Assembly (NCBI RefSeq): GCF_008033115.1
Contig: NZ_CP041203.1
Span: forward strand, 4,030,001-4,094,000
DNA: 64,000 nt
Reading direction: 5' to 3'
From: Cellulomonas sp. Y8
Lineage (GTDB): Bacteria > Actinomycetota > Actinomycetes > Actinomycetales > Cellulomonadaceae
Below, piece by piece: positions 23,027 through 34,308 of this stretch; within the stretch, counting starts at the first letter, position 1, and the number at the start of each line of letters is the position of its first letter. The notes below the pieces were generated by a model, which had not been told where the DNA came from, made no database searches, and worked only from the letters and a program-made list of their open reading frames with translations. Both the position numbers and the translations under genes were made by a program.

Positions 23027-24146
23027 TCAGGCCCGGCGGTCGACCGCGGCGTGGCCGAGGGCGACGAGCATCGCCCGGCCGTCCTCGGTGAGCTCCGCCC
23101 GGGCGAGCGCGGCGAACCCGCGCGCGCTGAGCTCGGCGATGAGCCCCTCGACCTCGGCCACGGCGCCGCTGGCCTCGATCCGGGCGGCGAGCGACCGGCA
23201 CGCCTCGTCGTCGAGCGTGCGGTCGCCGAGCCCGGCGTGCAGCGCGTCGGCGAGCCCCGCGTCGCCCGTGGCCAGCGCGCGGGCCATCGCCCTGGCCACC
23301 AGCACGGTCCGCTTGCCCTCGCGCAGGTCGTCGCCCGCCGGCTTGCCCGTCGTGGCGGGGTCGCCGAACACGCCGAGCAGGTCGTCCCGGAGCTGGAACG
23401 CCTCGCCGAGCGGGAGGCCGTACGCGGCGGTGGCGGCGAGCGCGCCCTCGTCGGCGCCGGCGAGCACGGCGCCGAGCAGCAGCGGGTGCTCCACGCTGTA
23501 GCGCGCCGCCTTGGCGACGATGACCTCGCGGGCGCGCTGCTCGTCCGCCGCCGGGTCCTCGCCCCAGGGCAGCACCTCGGCGAGCAGGTCGAGGTACTGC
23601 CCGACGGTGACCTCGGTCCGCATCCGCTCGAACACCGCGTGCGCGGCGACGCGCCGGTCCGCCGGCAGGTCCGCCACGGCGCGCGCGAACTCGCGCTCGC
23701 TCGCGACGAGGGCGAGGTCGCCGAGCAGGATCGCCGCGGACTCGCCGAACCGGTCGGGGGTCGCCGGACCAGCCCTGCTCGGCGTGCCGGGCGGCGAACA
23801 GCCGGTGCGCCGCGGGCTGCCCGCGCCGGGTGTCGGAGTCGTCCATCACGTCGTCGTGGAACAGCGCCGCCGCCTGGAACAGCTCGAGCGCCGCCCCGAC
23901 GCGGAGCACCACCTCCGCCTCGGGGGAGTCGGGGTCGCCGCCGTGCGCGCGCCACGACCACCAGCAGAACGCCGCCCGCAGCCGCTTGCCGCCGCCGAGC
24001 ATGTGGCTCAGGCCCTCGGCGAGCGGCGCCGCACCCGCGCCCGACCGGACCAGCTCGGGCAGCAGCGCCTCGACGTGCTCCGTGAGCAGGGCGTCGACCC
24101 GGGTGCGGAGGTCCTCGGCGTCGACGAGTGCGGGGGCGGTGCTCAC
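23027..24146 (-). CDS. Polyprenyl diphosphate synthase (IdsA-like), apparent frameshift
   Basis: Chain-elongating trans-prenyltransferase that makes geranylgeranyl-type diphosphates. The N-terminal half has GGGKRLRAAFCWWS and the first Asp-rich motif LFHDDVMDDSDTRRG (about 95-110). The C-terminal half has LLLGAVLAGADEGALAA, the second Asp-rich motif FQLRDDLLGVFGDPATTGKPAGDDLREGKRT. The two halves are in different frames. The break is at a GGGGG run on the plus strand (23756-23760); removing one base joins GWSGDPDRFGESAAILLGD and gives about 372 aa, normal for the family. GTG 24146 has TAGGCT 6 nt upstream. Corresponds to idsA2 (Rv2173). Confidence 0.88.
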
Positions 24147-24152
24147 CCGGCG

Positions 24153-24158
24153 AGCCTA
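24153..24158 (-). promoter_or_regulatory. -10 element, leaderless polyprenyl synthase gene
   Basis: TAGGCT on the minus strand, 6 nt before GTG 24146. It contains the stop codon (TAG) of the lipoprotein reading frame as given. Confidence 0.55.
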
Positions 24159-24677
24159 GGGCCTCACAGCCGGACGGTCCCGCCCAGCGTGAGCGTGCGG
24201 GACGCCGTCGCGGTCGAGCACGCCGAGCGTCAGCAGCTCCGCGGCGCCGTCGCCGCGGACGAACGTCGACGTCGCCGCCAGGCCGGTGGAGCCGGGGTCG
24301 AGCACCGTCTCGGCGAAGCCGGCCGCGACCAGCTGGTCCCGCACCGCCTGGACCAGCTGGTCCGTCGCGAGCGGGCTGCGCAGGTTGAGGCTGATCGTCG
24401 TCAGCCCGGTCGCCGCGTCGGTGTCGGCGCTCGAGACCAGGATCTCGCTGCCCTCGGGCGGGGACACCAGGTCCGACGGGAACCCGGCGGCCAGGTCGCC
24501 GACCGCGGACCCCGTCGACGTCGGGCTCGGCAGGAGCGACTCCGTGGGCGCCGGTGCCGTAGCGGTCCCGGTCGCGGCGGTGCCGGTCGGCCGGGCGGCG
24601 TCGTCGTCGCCGGTGCAGCCCGCCGTGCCGAGCGCCACGAGCGCGAGGAGGACGACGGCGAGGGGGCGGCGGAGCAC
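24156..24677 (-). CDS. Small lipoprotein, unknown function; C-terminus probably frameshifted
   Basis: 173 aa as read. It has a lipoprotein signal peptide (LRRPLAVVLLALVALGTAGC, lipobox GTAGC), a Thr/Ala/Pro-rich linker, then a compact alpha/beta domain of about 100 residues (EGSEILVSSADTDAATGLTT, LVQAVRDQLVAAGFAETVLD). I recognise no family. The end reads VPHAHAGRDRPAVRP. Removing one C from a CCC run (plus-strand ggg at 24199-24201) gives VRTLTLGGTVRL with a stop at 24164, a more natural strand ending, so a base insertion is likely. GTG 24677 has TACTGT 7 nt upstream. Confidence 0.75.
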   Translation of the reverse strand: MLRRPLAVVLLALVALGTAGCTGDDDAARPTGTAATGTATAPAPTESLLPSPTSTGSAVGDLAAGFPSDLVSPPEGSEILVSSADTDAATGLTTISLNLRSPLATDQLVQAVRDQLVAAGFAETVLDPGSTGLAATSTFVRGDGAAELLTLGVLDRDGVPHAHAGRDRPAVRP

Positions 24678-24684
24678 GGGCGCC

Positions 24685-24690
24685 ACAGTA
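24685..24690 (-). promoter_or_regulatory. -10 element, leaderless lipoprotein gene
   Basis: TACTGT on the minus strand, 7 nt before GTG 24677. Confidence 0.5.
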
Positions 24691-24804
24691 GCGCCGCCCG
24701 GTGAGCGGGTGCCGAGCCCTCCACAGGTACGGAGGTGGTGCGCCGTCCCCAGGGCGGGGCCGGCGGCGCGGCGTGTGCTGCCCGCGGTGCGATCGGGTGG
24801 GGCC

Positions 24805-26155
24805 ATGACGACCACGACGCCCCGGCCGGGCTCCCGGCCCGACGACCTTCCCGCCGACGCCCCCGCCGCCGGCCCCTCCGACCCCCGCGCCACGCTCCGG
24901 CTCGGGCACCCCCGCGAGCTGCTCGCGCTCGTGCCGTACCTGCTCGGCTTCCCGCCGCGGGCCTCCGCCGTGCTCGTGTCGCTCCGGCCGCCGGGCCGCC
25001 GGCTCGGGGTCGTCGTGCGCACCGACCTGGACGACCTCCTGAGACCGGACGGCGCGCTGCTCGCCGACGGGCTCGCGGGCCACCTGCGGGCGGACGGGGC
25101 CGCGGAGGTCGTCGTCGTGCTGCACGCGGGGGAGGGCGACCCGCGCGACCCCGACCGCGGCCTGCGGGTGGCCCGCGGCACCCGCGCCGGGCGCGCCGCG
25201 GACCTGCTCCGGCGCGCCGTCGCCGACGTCGCGCCCCTCACCGTCTGGTCCGTCGACGACGACCGCTACGTCGGGCTGGACTGCCGGGACCCGGGCTGCT
25301 GCCCGGTGGGCGGCCACCCGCTCGCCGACCTGTCGGGCGGGGAGCTCGCGGGTCGGCTGGTCGGCGCGCGCGGAGGGATGGCCGGCTCCCGCGAGGAGCT
25401 CGGGCTGGTGCGCCCGGCGGCACCCGGCCCGCGCCGGTCCGCCGCGGCCGCCCGGTCGCGCTGGCTCGACGCCCTGCTGCGCGCCGAGGGGCCGGACGCC
25501 GTCCTGCGCTGGCGGCAGCGGTCGCTCGACGCGTGGCGGACCGCGACCGGCACGAGCCAGGACTTCCGGGCGTCGCGCCCGTCCGCCGCCGTTCTCGGGC
25601 GGCTCGAGGCCGCGCTGCTCGACCCCGTCGTGCGCGACGCCGTCGTGCTGACCCTCGTCGACCCGGACGACGCCGGGCTGCCGGACGCGGTGCTCCGCAC
25701 CGGCGTGACGGGCCCGGGCCTCCCGGGCGGCCCGGGGGCCGGGCGAGGACCGGTGGCCCGAGGAGGACGGCGACCGGGTCCCGGGCGCGGAGGGCGGACG
25801 GGTCGGGGACGGCGCCGACCGCGGATCCGATCCCGACGCCACCGACGTGTCCGACCGGGTGCGCGCCGCGCTCGACCTGGTGGTCGACCCCGCCCGGGGC
25901 CGTGAGCCCCGCGAGGACGTCACGGCGGCGGGACGGACCGTCCTCGAGCAGGTCGTCGCGCACGGGCGCCGCGACCAGCAGGCGCCCGCGCTCACCGTGC
26001 TCGCCCTGCTGGCGTGGTGGGACGGGGACGCCGTCCGGGCCTCGGTCCTGGTCGAGCGGGCGCTGGACCAGGACCCCGGTCACCGGCTCGCCGAGCTGCT
26101 CGACCGGGCCCTCGGCGCGGGGCTCCCGCCCGGGTGGGTGCGTCGCCGCTGCTGA
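24805..26155 (+). CDS. DUF4192 family protein, apparent frameshift
   Basis: Actinobacteria-specific family of unknown function, often found upstream of sigA. The N-terminal domain has RLGHPRELLALVPYLLGFPP and GVVVRTDLDD, then GVGL-type core WSVDDDRYVGLDCRDPGCCP and HPLADLS. After about residue 310 the frame breaks at a cccggggg run (25734-25738). The other frame continues with EDRWPEEDGDRVPGAEGG and DRVRAALDLVVDP, and ends in a helical TPR-like tail (TVLALLAWWDGDAVRASVLV) at 26155. Total length is a multiple of three plus one, so one extra base explains it; the corrected protein is about 449 aa. Confidence 0.8.
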
Positions 26156-26284
26156 GCGCCCCGCGGCCGGTCGTGCGCCCCCGACCCCTTCGGGTACGGT
26201 CGGACCACGGTCCACGGCCCGCACCCGCGCGACGGCGCTCCGGTGCGCGCCCGAGGACGCACAGCGCACGTGCGAGGAGCACAC

Positions 26285-26683
26285 ATGAGCATCGTGGTCG
26301 GGTACCTGGCGACCGTCGAGGGGCGTGCCGCCCTCGCCGCGGCGACGGGCGAGGCGGTCCGGCGGTCCGAGCCGCTGGTCGTCGTCGTGAGCGAGCGCGG
26401 GGACGAGACCGACGAGCAGCGGGCCGAGCTCGCCACCGCGCTCGACGAGGTCCGCGCGTCGCTCGAGTCGGAGGACGTCCCGCACGACGTCCGCGTCATC
26501 ACCGGCGGGCGCGACGTCGCGGAGTCGCTCATCGGCACCGCGGAGGAGACCGACGCCACCCTCATCGTCATCGGCCTGCGCCGGCGGAGCCCGGTGGGCA
26601 AGCTCATCCTCGGCGCCAACGCCCAGCGCATCCTGCTCGACTCCCCGTGCCCGGTCCTGGCGGTCAAGCCCGACCCGAGCTGA
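26285..26683 (+). CDS. Universal stress protein (UspA family), single domain
   Basis: 132 aa UspA fold. It begins [19 protein letters not shown], with the strand-1/loop region that binds nucleotide in ATP-type Usps, and ends [38 protein letters not shown]. The GX2GX9G(S/T) motif is only partly kept ([16 protein letters not shown], with GA for G(S/T)), so ATP binding is uncertain. GCGAGGAGC lies just before ATG 26285. A TACGGT at about 26195 may be the -10 with a leader of about 85 nt. Followed by a terminator and then sigA. Confidence 0.88.
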   Translation: MSIVVGYLATVEGRAALAAATGEAVRRSEPLVVVVSERGDETDEQRAELATALDEVRASLESEDVPHDVRVITGGRDVAESLIGTAEETDATLIVIGLRRRSPVGKLILGANAQRILLDSPCPVLAVKPDPS

Positions 26684-26767
26684 CCCGGGTCCGGCCGCGC
26701 CCCGGCCCCTCGCTGCCGACACGCCCGGGTGCCCGGGACACGCCGGGACCTGCGACCCGCGCACCTC

Positions 26768-26801
26768 CGACGCCCGTCACGGGAATCCGTGGCGGGCGTC
26801 G
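26768..26801. terminator. Terminator after the UspA gene
   Basis: Arms CGACGCCCGTCACGG (26768-26782) and CCGTGGCGGGCGTCG (26787-26801) with a 4-nt loop, followed by TGCGTTG. Confidence 0.7.
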
Positions 26802-26890
26802 TGCGTTGAGCACCTACGACAGGTCATCCGGCCTGCCGGACCGAGGCCTCGCCGCCCGTCCGGGGGCATCCCGAGGTGGGTGCGGGCCGG

Positions 26891-26896
26891 TACAAT
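26891..26896 (+). promoter_or_regulatory. -10 element of sigA
   Basis: TACAAT, close to consensus and unusually AT-rich for this genome, 52 nt before the GTG of sigA. No clear TTGACA is seen 17 nt upstream, so another sigma or an activator may help. Confidence 0.55.
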
Positions 26897-26948
26897 ATCG
26901 AGGTACCCGATGCGCCGAACCGGGTCCCTTGCTGCCGAAAGGTCATTC

Positions 26949-28514
<1,566 letters not shown>

Positions 28515-28526
28515 TCCGGTTCCACG

Positions 28527-28556
28527 AGGGGCCCATCCCGCACGGGGTGGGCCCTT
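28527..28556 (+). terminator. Terminator after sigA
   Basis: Arms AGGGGCCCATCCCG and CGGGGTGGGCCCTT with a 2-nt loop, followed by CGTCG. It starts 13 bases after the sigA stop. Confidence 0.8.
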
Positions 28557-28708
28557 CGTCGTACCCGGGGGCGGGCAGGATGTCCGGATCGGGACCTCCG
28601 TCCCACTCGGGGCCGTGCGCGCCGGAGGTGGATGGGGGACGAAGGTCACCTCGACGGCGAGGCGACCCAGGCAGGCGGGCGCCGGTGCCCGCCGGAGGAG
28701 GTCCCGCG

Positions 28709-29758
28709 ATGAAGGCACTCGTCTACCACGGCCCGGGACGCAAGGAGTGGGAGGACGTGCCCGACGCGCACGTCGTCGACGCGACCGACGTGGTCGTCCA
28801 GGTCGACACGACCACGATCTGCGGCACGGACCTGCACATCCTGCTCGGCGACGTCCCCGCGGTCACGCCCGGGCGCGTCCTGGGCCACGAGGCCGTCGGC
28901 ACCGTGGTCGAGGTCGGTGCGAGCGTCGGGAAGTTCGCGGTGGGGGACCGCGTCGTGGTGCCGGCCATCACGTCGTGCGGCACGTGCCGCTACTGCCGGG
29001 TCGGCCGGGCGAGCCACTGCCAGTCGGTCGGCGGGATCGGCTGGGTGCTCGGGCACCTGGTGGACGGCACCCAGGCGGAGCTGGTCCGGGTGCCGTTCGG
29101 CGACACGTCGCTGCACCGCGTGCCGGCGGGGCTGTCCGACGAGGAGGTGATCTTCCTGTCGGACATCTTCCCGACCGGCTACGAGATGGGCGTGCGCAAC
29201 GGCGCGGTCTCGCCCGGCGACGCGGTGGTCTGCATCGGCGCCGGCCCGGTCGGGCTCGCGGCCATGGCGACCGCGCACCTGCACGGCGCCCGCCGGGTGG
29301 TCGCGGTCGACCTCGACCCGTTCCGGCTCGACCGGGCCGTGCAGGACTTCGGGGCGACGCACGCCGTGAACTCGGGCGCCGCAGGCTGGCAGGACGAGGT
29401 CCGGGCGCTCTGCGGCGGTCGCGGCGCGGACGTCGTGATGGAGGCCGTCGGCCTCCCGCAGACGCTGGAGGCCGCGTTCGACCTCGTGGTCCCGTACGGC
29501 CACGTCGCCAACATCGGCGTGCACGGGCACCCGGTCACGCTGCCGATCGACCGGCTGTGGATCGAGAACATCACGATCACGATGGGTCTGGTCGACGGCG
29601 TCACGGCGCCGATGCTGCTCGACCTCGTGGCGGAGGGCTCCCTCGACATCCGCCCGATGGGGACGCACACGTTCGCGCTCGACCGGATGCACGAGGCGTA
29701 CGAGGTGTTCGGCGCCGCAGGGCAGCACGACGCGCTCAAGGTCGTCCTGCGGCGGTGA
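28709..29758 (+). CDS. Zinc-dependent alcohol dehydrogenase family protein
   Basis: 349 aa medium-chain dehydrogenase. The catalytic zinc ligands are in TTTICGTDLHI (Cys, about 38) and GHEAVGTVVEVG (His-Glu, about 60). The structural zinc cysteines are in SCGTCRYCRVGRASHC (four Cys, about 91-106). The NAD(P) Rossmann motif is GAGPVGLAAMATAHLHGARR (about 177-196), followed by VDLDPFRL, favouring NAD. Close to the adh/threonine-dehydrogenase branch; the substrate is unknown. GGAGGAG lies 8 nt before ATG 28709. A single-gene unit between two terminators. Confidence 0.9.
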   Translation: MKALVYHGPGRKEWEDVPDAHVVDATDVVVQVDTTTICGTDLHILLGDVPAVTPGRVLGHEAVGTVVEVGASVGKFAVGDRVVVPAITSCGTCRYCRVGRASHCQSVGGIGWVLGHLVDGTQAELVRVPFGDTSLHRVPAGLSDEEVIFLSDIFPTGYEMGVRNGAVSPGDAVVCIGAGPVGLAAMATAHLHGARRVVAVDLDPFRLDRAVQDFGATHAVNSGAAGWQDEVRALCGGRGADVVMEAVGLPQTLEAAFDLVVPYGHVANIGVHGHPVTLPIDRLWIENITITMGLVDGVTAPMLLDLVAEGSLDIRPMGTHTFALDRMHEAYEVFGAAGQHDALKVVLRR

Positions 29759-29767
29759 CCGCACGCG

Positions 29768-29805
29768 GAAGGGGCCCGTCCGGCTGCAGCCGGACGGGCC
29801 CCTTC
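29768..29805 (+). terminator. Terminator after alcohol dehydrogenase
   Basis: Perfect 19-bp arms (GAAGGGGCCCGTCCGGCTG and its complement) forming a 38-base palindrome, followed by CTTCG. Starts 9 bases after the stop. Confidence 0.85.
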
Positions 29806-29866
29806 CTTCGTGTCGTCGCGGCGTGCGGCACCGGTCCGCGGTGCGCCGCCCGTCTGGTGGCGCGGC

Positions 29867-30094
29867 TCAGCGAGCGGCGCCGGCCCCGGCTCCGTGCTCG
29901 GCGAGCAGCTTGTCCGTCTCGTCCTGCACGTGGGTGGCGACCTGCGAGTACTTCGGCGCGTGCTCGCGCGCGTGGTGCGCGCAGAACAGGAGCTCGCCCA
30001 CGGGCAGCTGCACGCGGACGTAGGCCTGAGCGCCGCAGCGGTCGCAGCGGTCGGCTGCGGTCAGCGGGTTCGTGGTCTCGATCGTCTCCGTCAC
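29867..30094 (-). CDS. Small zinc-ribbon-like protein (DUF7455 type)
   Basis: 75 aa. It has CDRCGAQA and FCAHHAREH, i.e. two Cys pairs/His that could bind zinc, and VRVQLPVGELLF between them. The C-terminal about 35 residues look helical (QVATHVQDETDKLLAEHG). This small protein is a regular neighbour of sigA and parE in actinobacteria; its role is unknown. I take GTG 30094 (MTETIETTNPLTAADRCDRC) as the start; an in-frame ATG at 30181 would add 29 residues of unlikely composition. Confidence 0.8.
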   Translation of the reverse strand: MTETIETTNPLTAADRCDRCGAQAYVRVQLPVGELLFCAHHAREHAPKYSQVATHVQDETDKLLAEHGAGAGAAR

Positions 30095-30287
30095 GTTGAC
30101 ATACAACCATCCCGGGCCGGGATCCTTCCCGTCGAGGGCGGGTGGTTCGCTCACCGCGTACGCCGGATCACCCGACGTCATCGACCTGTCACGCGACCGA
30201 CACCGGATCGTGACCGCGCGCGCACGGCGTCCTGAGGAACGGCGTCCGGGTGCGGCATGGTGCCGCGGATGTGTCGGCCCGAGCGAT

Positions 30288-30293
30288 TACCCT
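30288..30293 (+). promoter_or_regulatory. -10 element, leaderless parE
   Basis: TACCCT, 8 nt before GTG 30302. Supports 30302 over the in-frame ATG at 30257. Confidence 0.55.
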
Positions 30294-30301
30294 CGGGACT
30301 C

Positions 30302-32449
<2,148 letters not shown>

Positions 32450-32553
32450 CCCGCGGGCTCCCGGGGGCGTCGGGCGCCCGTGACCAGCGCCCCGGTGCCG
32501 CCGGCGGCGTTTTCGCGTGACAGGGCGGGCGACCGTCGGGCACCGTGTCCCGC

Positions 32554-33600
32554 ATGCCCGAGACGACTGAGACGCCCGCCGTCCCGCCGCTCGCGGTGCG
32601 CGCGGCCGCGCCCGCGACGCTCCCCGAGCCCGACCCCGCCGCCACCGGCCTGACCTGGCGACCGCTCACGCGCGACGACGTCCCGGTGCTGGCCGCGCTG
32701 GTCGCCCGGATCGAGGCGGCCGACGCCCAGCCGTTCCGCACCAGCGAGACCGAGGTCGGCGAAGGCTTCGACGGCGACTGGAAGGACCCGGCGCGGGACT
32801 CGCGCGTCGGGCTCGACGCGGGCGGCGTCCCGCGCGCCTGGATCACCCTCGACGCCCCGCCCGGGGACGTCCGGGTCATCCGCGTGTGGGTGTTCGGCGG
32901 CGTGGACCCGGAGTGGCGCGGCCGCGGCATCGGGCGCGCGATCCTGGCCTGGGCGACCGCGCGGGCGCGGCAGAAGCTCGTCGAGTCCGGCAAGGACGCG
33001 CCCGGGCGCATCGCGGCGTTCCTGGAGGACCACCGCGCCGAGGCGCTCGCGCTGCACGCCGCGGCCGGCTACGCGCCGATCCGGTACTTCACCGACATGC
33101 GCCGGGACCTGTCCCGCCCGCTGCCGGAGCCGCGCCCGCTCGACGGCGTGCGTGTCGTGCCGTGGTCGGCCGACCTCGACGACGCCGTGCGGCTGGCGCA
33201 CAACGAGGCGTTCGCCGACCACTGGGGGAGCGAGCCCCGGACGGCGGAGCACTGGCAGCAGGGCCGCGCGATGTTCGCCCCGCAGTGGAGCCACGTGGCC
33301 CTCGACGAGGCGACCGGCGAGGTCGCGGGCTACACGATGTCCGGCCGGTACGAGCACGACTGGGAGATCGCGGGGTTCACGTCGGGCTACACCGAGCTGC
33401 TCGGCGTGCGGCGCGCGTGGCGCGGACGCGGCCTCGCGCCGGCGCTGCTGACCGCCGCCATGGCGTCGTTCCGGGCGGACGGCATGCAGTACGCCGAGCT
33501 CGACGTCGACACCGAGAACCCGTCGGGCGCGCACGGCCTGTACGCCAGCCTCGGCTACGAGGTGACGCACGGCGCGATCATGTACACGATCGAGGTCTGA
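32554..33600 (+). CDS. Tandem GNAT acetyltransferase
   Basis: 348 aa with two GNAT folds. The first (about 30-175) has acetyl-CoA motif A as VWVFGGVDPEWRGRGIGRAIL. The second (about 195-348) has LLGVRRAWRGRGLAPALLTA and ends DTENPSGAHGLYASLGYEV. Tandem GNAT enzymes include mycothiol synthase and Eis-like enzymes, but the substrate here cannot be assigned. I chose ATG 32554: a CACCGT element, weak but correctly placed, lies 7 nt upstream; the in-frame GTG at 32545 overlaps it. Confidence 0.82.
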   Translation: MPETTETPAVPPLAVRAAAPATLPEPDPAATGLTWRPLTRDDVPVLAALVARIEAADAQPFRTSETEVGEGFDGDWKDPARDSRVGLDAGGVPRAWITLDAPPGDVRVIRVWVFGGVDPEWRGRGIGRAILAWATARARQKLVESGKDAPGRIAAFLEDHRAEALALHAAAGYAPIRYFTDMRRDLSRPLPEPRPLDGVRVVPWSADLDDAVRLAHNEAFADHWGSEPRTAEHWQQGRAMFAPQWSHVALDEATGEVAGYTMSGRYEHDWEIAGFTSGYTELLGVRRAWRGRGLAPALLTAAMASFRADGMQYAELDVDTENPSGAHGLYASLGYEVTHGAIMYTIEV

Positions 33601-33606
33601 CGGAAC

Positions 33607-33631
33607 GGCCCCGTCGCGCGACGGCGGGGCC
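33607..33631 (+). terminator. Short hairpin after the GNAT gene
   Basis: GGCCCCGTCG and CGACGGCGGGGCC arms (one bulge), ending 2 bases before the TACGCT element of the next gene. Confidence 0.6.
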
Positions 33632-33632
33632 C

Positions 33633-33638
33633 TACGCT
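33633..33638 (+). promoter_or_regulatory. -10 element, leaderless MarR gene
   Basis: TACGCT, 6 nt before ATG 33645. Confidence 0.55.
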
Positions 33639-33644
33639 GTGCGC

Positions 33645-34118
33645 ATGGCTCCAGAGGACGGGCGCGCGCAGGTCGACGAGGACGCCACCTGGCGCATGTA
33701 CCTGGGACTCTCCCGGGAGATGTTCACGGCGCTCGAGCGCGGGCTCGGCGCCGACGCCGGCGTGTCCGTCGCCGACCTCGAGCTGCTCGAGCCGCTGCTC
33801 GCGGCCGGGCACCCCGGCCTGCGCGCCAAGGACCTCGCCGCGGCGGCCGAGTGGCAGGACAGCCGGGTCTCGCACCAGCTGCGCCGCATGGAGTCCCGCG
33901 GGCTCGTGACGCGCAGCCGCGACCGCCAGGACGGCCGCGGCACCGTCGTCTGCCTCACCGAGGCGGGCGAGGCGGCCGCGCGGGCCGCGCAGCACACCCG
34001 GCGGGTGCTCGTGCGCGACCTGCTGCTGTCGCCGCTGGACGACGCGCAGGTGGCGTCGCTCGTCGAGGTGTCGGGCCTGGTCCGCGCCCGCATCGCCGCC
34101 ACGGGCCAGGCCCGCTAG
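33645..34118 (+). CDS. MarR-family transcriptional regulator
   Basis: 157 aa. A winged helix with GLRAKDLAAAAEWQDSRVSHQLRRMESRGLV (recognition helix around DSRVSHQLRR) and the wing TRSRDRQDGRGTVVCLTEAG, flanked by dimerisation helices at both ends (WRMYLGLSREMFTALERGL; LVEVSGLVRARIAA). The DRxDxR wing motif of MarR proteins is present (DRQDGR). No obvious target beside it other than the GNAT gene upstream. Leaderless start with TACGCT. Confidence 0.88.
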   Translation: MAPEDGRAQVDEDATWRMYLGLSREMFTALERGLGADAGVSVADLELLEPLLAAGHPGLRAKDLAAAAEWQDSRVSHQLRRMESRGLVTRSRDRQDGRGTVVCLTEAGEAAARAAQHTRRVLVRDLLLSPLDDAQVASLVEVSGLVRARIAATGQAR

Positions 34119-34167
34119 CCCCGACCCGCCGGGCCGCCGCGCCCACCGGGGGCGTGGCCCGGACCGC

Positions 34168-34222
34168 GAGCGAGTACCCGACACGTCGAGCGAGCAGCCG
34201 CCGGGTACTCGCTCGACGCGTC
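34168..34222. repeat. Palindromic repeat, copy B, with two alternative stems
   Basis: One stem pairs GAGCGAGTACCCG (34168-34180) with its perfect complement (34202-34214). A second, overlapping stem pairs GACACGTCGAGCGAG (34180-34194) with CTCGCTCGACGCGTC (34208-34222, one mismatch). The second stem and its CGAGCGAGCA loop side resemble copy A at 6586-6628. Both copies lie between convergent genes. Confidence 0.7.
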
Positions 34223-34308
34223 TCCTGCACTCTCGGCGCAGCGCTGCGCGCCCGCGCAGCACCGCGCGCTCGCCAGCGCTCGTCAGTCGGCCAGCGGGTG
34301 CCGCCGGG

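Noticed and set aside
30257..30301. Upstream ATG start for parE
   Set aside because: The extension (MVPRMCRPERLPSGL) is not parE-like and includes the TACCCT -10 element.
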